Below are positions 59,501-64,000 of a DNA stretch of 64,000 nt, piece after piece. The position numbers and the translations under genes are program-made. The stretch's first letter is position 1. The number at the start of each line of letters is the position of its first letter. The notes under the pieces are model-generated. The model saw only the letters and a list, made by a program, of their open reading frames with translations, searched no databases and was not told the DNA's origin. Location of the stretch: positions 930,001 to 994,000 of the forward strand of contig LSRY02000032.1 of assembly GCA_001643675.2 (NCBI GenBank). Direction: 5' to 3'. The DNA comes from Monocercomonoides exilis. Lineage: Eukaryota > Preaxostyla > Oxymonadida > Polymastigidae.

Positions 59501-62329
59501 GCTCGTCGATTCGTCTCCTGTTGTCTGTTCCACACACCCACACCTTGTCACAACAACACTTCCTTTGACTCCGTTATTTCCTGCAATTCTCAACTCTTTC
59601 CCGCCTCGATTCACTCTTCCGTCCAGTGGAGCAGTGTCCTTTATGATCAACGCAACCTGATCGTCTCTCATCATATCCATTCCAAACTTCACTTCATTGC
59701 ACGGAACATCAATCCACCCACAACGCTCATATTTTCTTCCCTTTCCATCGACAGACAGCCATGTCTGTTCGAGCGGAGGCCTGAACACGAAATGAATCAG
59801 AGATGTCAACAACTCTATTCCTTCTGTTTTATCCTCCACTAACATTCGATCCTCGCCAATGTCTCTGAGAACTGTGTCTGTCCATGCTGATGGTTCCAGC
59901 ATCTTCTCTGGCTCAGCTGTCACGATGTAAATATCCTTTCCGTGTTTCCCTTTATTACCTGAAAATGTGTCGTTTTTCACTGAATATGATGTGCTTAGGC
60001 ATGACAACTCCAGAAACATCCCTCCTCCACATCCATTTTGTTCATCCACGCTGCATTCACTCACTGTGCACGAGTTTATTTTCAGCACTCCCCCATTCTC
60101 GATATTCACACACAATCCTCCTCCTTTTCCATTCAAGTCATTGCACTTGCATCTCTTGATTGTGCTATTGTCGAGCTCAACAGTCTTGGCTTCTGCAACT
60201 GAGCAGCTCAAAATGCTTCCACACACATTGCAACGGGTCACATCGCAGAATGTTGAATTGATGCCTTTGAAGATATCTCCCAGACTCACAAGTGGAACAT
60301 TGTCCATCATAAATCCAGACACTTCGCAAGTGTGCAATGTGACTGTTCCTTCAGCAGCCCAGATATTTGGATGCTGAAAGACGATATCTGGCGAGTCTTT
60401 GCATCCTGTGAGACAGCATTTGTGGAGCTCAAGTGTGCCTCCGGCATCTGAAATGCAAAACAAGCACGACTCTGTCTCGCTGTTGTCTGGCTTTCCATGG
60501 GCAAACATCAGATCCGACAAACTCAAAACTCCAGCATTTATCATGAAAAGTCCTTTCTCTTCTGCTTCCAGCTTTGCAATTATCTCAGATGCCCCGCTTC
60601 CCTTTCCCTTCCCTGTGATCTCAAATCCATCAATTTTGATCTGCTTCGAAACAAAAACCCCTTCATTAATCTCCATCTCGATGTGCTCTTCACTTGCTCT
60701 TTCCACTCCTTTTCCAACAGTCAGGCAGTTCAACGAGTCATTCTCACTTCTTCCACATCCGCTCCAATCAATGCCATTCGGAGTCACAACAATCACATCC
60801 AACACTCCAACAGGATCTGGGAGCAAATGGGATATGTTTTCTAAAATATCCCATTCATACACAATTCGTTTTTGGTTGCTGATGGAATATGAATTGACAA
60901 TAACAAGTTTCAATTTATCCCTCTGAGCATTGCTAACAAAAATGTCATTTCCATGTTGAACTGCTGAATTGTTATAAAAAAAGCAACTGATTATTGTTGT
61001 TGAATATTTAATCATTTGATTGTTGTCAAAAAAGATTGCTCCTGCATTCGTCAAAGCTTTGTTCGATGAAAACAAATTGTTTGATAGTTCAATATCTACC
61101 AAAACATAAACTATGTTTATTGTTCCGCAATAGAAATCAGTAGCAAGATTATTTATCAATTCGTTTTCGCAAAAGAGCAATGTTTTCACATTCCTGATTT
61201 CACCCACACCAAGATACTTTGATTTGCATTCTGTGAAGTTGCATTTGTTTATCTCCAAGTGAAAGGTGAAATGATCAAAAGCACCTGAAGCGTCATCGGA
61301 AGAGCAATTCTTGATTGAGCTATTTTCCATTTTCCATATTCCTGTCCCTTCAATCCTAACTGCACCGGCTCGAGAATCAGCACAGCTCAAAATGCATTTG
61401 TCAAACACGCATCGCTTCATGAGCAATGATGCATTTCCTGAAGCAAATATTGCACCTCCTTTCATCACAGTGCTGCTGGCCACTGTGAATGTTGTGTCAT
61501 TGAACTCTTTTGCTTCATTTTCAAATGTCTGCCTGTGTGTCTCTGTTGCAGTGCACTTCATGAATGTTGAGTTTGAACATTTCAGAGGGCACATTGCACA
61601 GTTTGCAATGCACCCCATATATGGATCCTCTGAACCATAGCAATATACAGACTCAAGTTCACATTTTCCACTCAACAATTGTGGAACTGCTGAAGGCACG
61701 AAATGCTGTTGTTTTGATGAATGGGAGATGTTGCTGAAAAACGTGTTTCTTATTGAGAGTGAAGCTGAAGGGTGGGAAATGACAGCAGAACCGCAATCAA
61801 CGCTGACTGAGAATATCGAAGAGTGACAAAGCAACACGGAGCCAGCACAAATACTCCCAAAACAACGTTCTGAAACAAGCACCAAGCTCGATTTCAGAGA
61901 GCAGGCCATTCCTGTGAGCATCGTCATGTTGCACAAACACAGAACGCTATCTCCGATCTCAAATGGAGGTGTTGTGCCCTGTTCATCTGTGCAAACAATG
62001 CATGACAATGCATGCATTTCTGAACGATTCCACATTTCAAACATGCATCTTTTTTCTTTCTGCTTGAGTATCATGTTTCCAACTTCAATTGTTGAGTTCA
62101 GTAGTCTTGTCTTTGAGCACACAACACCGTGTCCTCGAGACAATAAAGAATTCTCTGGGCAAAATCCAACACCACGAGCACATTCATTTTGCAAGCATTT
62201 GAGATTTATTTCTTTTGTTGAAGTCGTCAGTTGTGTGTTGCAATTCTGATCGCGTTGATTGAAGCAACCATTTTGCAGACTAATGAGGATAAAAGCGGTC
62301 AAACAACACACAATTAAGTTGCATATCAT
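53525..62329 (-). CDS. Giant beta-helix receptor with cytoplasmic pseudokinase domain
   Basis: A 2934-residue single-exon protein. A signal peptide (MICNLIVCCLTAFILISLQN) leads into an extracellular region of about 2450 residues. It has at least five modules of 340-385 residues, each opened by a 'CG....PC' signature near residues 518 (degenerate), 863 (RCGWIDVPC), 1201 (GCGDELLPC), 1586 (GCGKEIFPC) and 1936 (PCGNISAPC). Each is followed by beta-helix turns with recurrent 'C.A...GGG.Y' and 'F..N.A..G.D.F' phrases. A transmembrane helix (about 2475-2500, ALIVIVLFVILFLIVLIVSI) is followed by RWRKQKRR and a disordered stretch. The end (about 2620-2890) resembles a protein kinase: LANLSPHIVLF sits where HRDL..NIL is expected, then ECLRWKAPELL, AFSIGMMLWECLTLKIPFGE and RATSMNWQERLTLGEL. 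A glycine loop, HRD and DFG are all absent, so catalysis is unlikely. It may act as a surface adhesin or receptor signalling through a scaffold. It is not a frame-shifted gene: the whole region is one open frame. Confidence 0.85.
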   Translation of the reverse strand: MICNLIVCCLTAFILISLQNGCFNQRDQNCNTQLTTSTKEINLKCLQNECARGVGFCPENSLLSRGHGVVCSKTRLLNSTIEVGNMILKQKEKRCMFEMWNRSEMHALSCIVCTDEQGTTPPFEIGDSVLCLCNMTMLTGMACSLKSSLVLVSERCFGSICAGSVLLCHSSIFSVSVDCGSAVISHPSASLSIRNTFFSNISHSSKQQHFVPSAVPQLLSGKCELESVYCYGSEDPYMGCIANCAMCPLKCSNSTFMKCTATETHRQTFENEAKEFNDTTFTVASSTVMKGGAIFASGNASLLMKRCVFDKCILSCADSRAGAVRIEGTGIWKMENSSIKNCSSDDASGAFDHFTFHLEINKCNFTECKSKYLGVGEIRNVKTLLFCENELINNLATDFYCGTINIVYVLVDIELSNNLFSSNKALTNAGAIFFDNNQMIKYSTTIISCFFYNNSAVQHGNDIFVSNAQRDKLKLVIVNSYSISNQKRIVYEWDILENISHLLPDPVGVLDVIVVTPNGIDWSGCGRSENDSLNCLTVGKGVERASEEHIEMEINEGVFVSKQIKIDGFEITGKGKGSGASEIIAKLEAEEKGLFMINAGVLSLSDLMFAHGKPDNSETESCLFCISDAGGTLELHKCCLTGCKDSPDIVFQHPNIWAAEGTVTLHTCEVSGFMMDNVPLVSLGDIFKGINSTFCDVTRCNVCGSILSCSVAEAKTVELDNSTIKRCKCNDLNGKGGGLCVNIENGGVLKINSCTVSECSVDEQNGCGGGMFLELSCLSTSYSVKNDTFSGNKGKHGKDIYIVTAEPEKMLEPSAWTDTVLRDIGEDRMLVEDKTEGIELLTSLIHFVFRPPLEQTWLSVDGKGRKYERCGWIDVPCNEVKFGMDMMRDDQVALIIKDTAPLDGRVNRGGKELRIAGNNGVKGSVVVTRCGCVEQTTGDESTSLEMCSLVVILPCESDHQAFITVSVGKCVVNFVEFKNGEEEAPETEMVVVMFGGNSLEMDNVGIHDFCSTSLSGYGLITAEKGCVALRGISISNCAFADGCGIKGADMEEMTLNESCNICSCKRADGDGGGMYFCVKENGKLEVENTTMKECAVDETIGKGGGVYIELEGEDCPKDFAISDICVSGNKALMGRDVFIKCHELNRTISRTRIFGIKNEDGDDTRNDIDLYGVDDILFSEGVNLAYFLEERHSLCIEVSAEGTDVLGCGDELLPCESFWRGYANIAHDAAEVKEIRIDRETIIQDCFDLSGMSVVSKAADSLCELVFKEIASPQMEGCDWVLLNREDVLFERVNFVIQPHYSIPVGQLIKSGDSDNSSVSLIDCSLKCQSASAIGYTFVQIVGGKMKMDRCSISGVSFCVSPFEFSESSEAEMDGVWFKEITLSNGPVFAFAEDESLTSEKCKNDNNAPHFLQNKTKFEGISLASTDEGCLVSTETERQIILEDCVFNEVRSSSSVAGGAIRVALTESGSVAMQGVQTLCHKCECEAESMGRGGFVCLECRGESSEVRFVNLEFENNRAHVGVDMFISCKDLTEVVNSSSFEFASRIDVSNRVNSLMGSDRTRFEGYEDLFVFITGYFNETIHVDGERGANNIGCGKEIFPCLTFETGVEHVRGDGEKTVAIRETCEVRRETKLDGMLVRPLQMESNSAIYVSDSLPMDEGVVFAGNKTTICMVNYSIPGALTNGQRALIGLAQPQSYVKIEKCAFSLQAESTLSYRIFEINEGNLWLCLCEISGIKATSALICFNEASEHTDERSMKMEECSIWNIENDNNEEACALVCCINNSGLIQILNSTFEGCHADRNSCGGGLRVMVPANGMVEVNSTNICTCSAQEGKGGGVYLESEMKEARILRFVVSNVTFGGNRARVGRDMFVRCWLTSRQINEIQFVLDLREPPYDRRNAIWGVGEGEAEEDMDLIPLIVVYRSELIFVSGAEGKGSDTKPCGNISAPCRSLNYGLSHLLDSSYSQLLIEKEADIVKDCAIRCGVLRSKEVSHSAIVHLRQEVSQLASQGCVMECSGNVKVENIAMSIHAAFSTLHESVLTEANGSLAISSSKFTAESREEYLRQSLITVQSGLFQIQNSEVVGINGEKPLFAFEGGCECCLSSMNMSNLNSAKGIIHIIPGANVTLKEARIGNVTLAESSLISVDEEGKQRRGSANEHGSVLLAYSVICDIEQKSNGASCITSCAEGQDFRIANCSLRNHSCSTNIGQIMSVSSSKIVYVENSLFEGKKENGREVQEKGSTDEICRWNGSVVELKDCTATLKATTITNSSEGGLSVSGGSVDVEKSEFYDNSPGMEKYPSYQRNIVCTNSAIMRIKGVKTGKNNPQLPASLWILNEGCEITGAGEERGSTFFVPTLQAVTTEEMEYNMLMRFQGSLLLPCNLSFCVVLSDGEAKQITHFLFDEAGFESEEAIVGATPNSIISDASPEIEVSVQIQFGNEESPSFTKAIVVRNKTQMTNNNESPITKGEKGRESSWALIVIVLFVILFLIVLIVSIIVTIRWRKQKRRTEELEVIVNDTVKKDPKAFEMVTMEMSPEAQWRRAEKEAEKKDDERIKKRVYEKSLGHSESSEHLLSESGSTEYILGNDSDKIPQWMLEKVEEEEIRKRSPSPSISSTSTTSTTDSDSTFVRGEDLCPTTSSMSNLVDAMACSSPHEKLIVDLRDSLFMLLHGRNEKKEMVIGTLQEREMTGAQILFWVANLALHSFEDGEEGLSSLANLSPHIVLFSEHMVICIVMHSDFSSDDDSDSSSISSTTVVTSASDDDESDSLPSSAFEDEDDFKKECLRWKAPELLMNKKIGATKESVAFSIGMMLWECLTLKIPFGEYEAEVAGQKIMNGERPNMENTHAESMLMDVAKRATSMNWQERLTLGELKREFIQRFPARAVIITMSDAIDMERNRDSSGSNSYSYSDSRGGSLEEADSLLGSSALCSEK

Positions 62330-63006
62330 GTGAATTTTTGATCTAATTTTATATTATGCGATCACACAATTGATCCTTTTTGAAATTAATCTTTCGTTCG
62401 AGATCGAACAAAATGTTTTTCTCAATCGGAATTGCAAATAAATATATTTCCTTTTAAACAACATCAAAAACAATATTTGTTTTCTGTTTCGGTTCAGTTT
62501 TTCAAATCCCATTGAGAAAAAAATTTTGATCAAAACTCGAACTAATGTATGATTTCAAAATTGACCAGCCATATATTTTTTTGAAATTTATTTCAAACAG
62601 TTTTTTTTCAAAAATATTAAAAACAATAAAAATTATGAACTTATTATCGTTTATTTCATGATGAAATGAGAAATGCAGATTCAGGAATTGTTCATAGCTT
62701 GAAATGAGCCTTTTCGTATGATTGTGAGATAATCACTTTTATTTTTGACAGAATAACAAGCATCTTTGAAAACAACCCTTCCTGAAAAATAGTGATTCAA
62801 ATTTTTGTTTGACTAAATAAGTTTTGCATGTATTTGTTTTAAGTCCTTTTAATTTTGATCAAATTTATATTATAAAAATTTTAATAATAAGATTTTGATT
62901 TGTTTATAATTAAAAAAGAACAATTTTTATTTTTTAAATTTTAAATGTCAATGCGTCAAAAAAATGAAAAATCAAAATTCATAGAATTCGTCTTATCTTC
63001 CATTGT
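62330..63006. other. Intergenic, 5' flank of the receptor gene and 3' flank of coatomer gamma
   Basis: About 680 bp of AT-rich DNA between two minus-strand genes. It should contain the receptor promoter. No ORF or RNA gene is supported. Confidence 0.5.
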
Positions 63007-64000
63007 TTATAAGAGAGAGAGAAGCATCTCTGCCAAAGAAACTTTTCGAGATCTGAGTTCAACAGAAACATCAACTCCAGAACTTTGCAAAGCAAACTCT
63101 GCTTGTCCAACAATAGGAGTGCCATCAACAAACAAGCCGCTCAAACGAGTTTGTATCTTTTCTGTGTTGTCTCCGATCTCATCCATCGTATCAGAGGCCA
63201 GTGACAAAGTGGTTGTCAGCAGTTCCAGTGCAGCTGCAACTGTGCGTGCACGAGGAAGTCTAAGTTTGCGTCTCTTTGAGCTGTTCTTGTTTGCTTCCCA
63301 TTCCGTGTTCCATGTGTGACCCCAGCCAGCACCTTTCACAAAATCGGACAATGAAAAATGAAGCGAGCGTAACTGGTAAGAGTCTTTCACTCCATCTTCA
63401 TAAGGCTTGCCAGTTGGATCAAGCTCGTGCGAAATAAATCGCATTGTTGTTGAAAGAGTTCCTGTTAACGAAATGAGAGTTCAAATTCAAACAGAAAAAA
63501 TTTCAGCCGAGAATAATAAAACGAAAATTATGAACATATATTAAACAAGAAATGCTCTCTCAAAGCAGAATAATCAATCGCAATTTGCATTTTCTCAAGC
63601 ATCAAAAACAAAATAACGCAAAGACGTCATAAGTTTCATTTAAGCACACCAATTGGTATTTCATCAGAGCTGCGAGTGAAAGTGACGAATGTTGGTAAAG
63701 TCTGTTCAGGATCAAGATGACGAATAGCAACAGACTGAGATGGCTGAAGAAGCGAAGGAATGCAATCGGATGATGTGACGTCCATTTGAACAGTCCTTAA
63801 TTGAAGCTCTTTCACAGTGTTTGTTACTTCGTACTACAATAAAAATAGCATTGCATTCAACAAATCAACAATGAATCAAAAATTTATAAATTAAATTGAA
63901 AGTTTTGAAATTAATAATAATTATTATGATTATGATTATTATAAAATATATTCAAACGTTAATACACAAAAGTTCGATGGAACAAACATAAGATAAAACA
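63007..64000 (-). CDS. COPG: Coatomer subunit gamma (COPI), C-terminal part, runs off the window
   Basis: The 3' end of the COPI coat gamma subunit, which shapes retrograde Golgi-to-ER vesicles. Two exons are visible on the minus strand, 63833-63650 and 63461-63007. They are joined over a 188-nt intron in phase 1 (IPI-G-TLSTT), and a further intron extends from 63834 past 64000. The first exon (YEVTNTVKELQLRTVQMDVT ... TLPTFVTFTRSSDE) matches the appendage beta-sandwich, where other gamma-COPs read 'NTL...L..V.V'. The second carries HELDPTGKPYEDGVKDSYQL, the counterpart of 'DP.TGE..DEEGYEDEY.LEDLEV'. It ends with TRLSGLFVDGTPIVGQAEFA, like '..LLAGVFRGG..ILVRSRL', and SRKVSLAEMLLSLL. An extra basic stretch (ANKNSSKRRKLRLPRA) lies in the appendage. 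The 5' portion is outside the window. Confidence 0.85.

Noticed and set aside
1-64000. CRISPR arrays, bacterial operons, ribosome-binding sites or riboswitches
   Set aside because: The genes have spliceosomal introns and eukaryote-specific products; no regularly spaced direct repeats of CRISPR type were seen.

Overview
The window is nuclear DNA of a flagellated protist. Coding sequence is moderately GC-rich and intergenic DNA is very AT-rich. About 20 short spliceosomal introns (47 to 254 nt) can be placed because reading frame and protein homology agree across them. TAA, TAG and TGA all end genes, and long glutamine-rich frames contain no internal TAA or TAG, so the standard code is used. 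The giant secreted parallel beta-helix proteins carrying a repeated 'CG....PC' module, one of them ending in a degenerate kinase lobe, resemble gene families I associate with Preaxostyla (oxymonads such as Monocercomonoides). That placement is an inference. IFT70 shows that a cilium or flagellum is made.

Layout. 0.1-4.1 kb: an MFS/SLC45-type transporter (+) and an unrecognised two-exon gene (-). 4.1-7.7 kb: AT-rich DNA without genes, holding one perfect-looking palindrome. 7.7-11.8 kb: a single-exon type I membrane beta-helix protein (-). 12.1-13.8 kb: coding-like but unresolved DNA. 13.8-26.7 kb: a 4241-residue AGC kinase of the MAST/Greatwall/Rim15/IREH group (+), with a split N-terminal zinc finger and a very long activation-segment insertion. 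27.2-29.8 kb: IFT70/TTC30 (-, four exons). 30.2-30.65 kb: a truncated relic of the beta-helix family. 30.7-35.7 kb: a repeat zone with a 1.2-kb foldback element, a 174-bp TA-flanked MITE nested inside one of its arms, a further palindrome and a 1.33-kb mariner-like element. 35.8-44.2 kb: an LRR-PP2C phosphatase (-, five exons) with an N-myristoylation-type start. 44.3-45.4 kb: TFIIF beta (-, five exons). 45.8-48.9 kb: a DYRK2-type kinase (+). 49.9-50.8 kb: ribosomal protein P0 (+). 51.0-52.4 kb: a four-exon multi-pass membrane protein (+). 53.5-62.3 kb: a 2934-residue beta-helix receptor with a cytoplasmic pseudokinase (-). 63.0-64.0 kb: the 3' part of coatomer gamma (-), running off the window.

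The housekeeping genes (IFT70, TFIIF beta, coatomer gamma) are split by many small introns. The signalling genes have small 5' exons followed by one huge last exon, and the two beta-helix genes have no intron I can see. Four large signalling proteins (AGC kinase, LRR-PP2C, DYRK and the pseudokinase receptor) lie within 50 kb, each with long Ser, Glu/Lys or Gln tracts. They are not an operon. Their proximity may be chance, but together they show a signalling repertoire built of conserved catalytic cores separated by large disordered segments. The most interesting items are the receptor pseudokinase and its module family, and the nested inverted-repeat elements at 31.2-35.2 kb.
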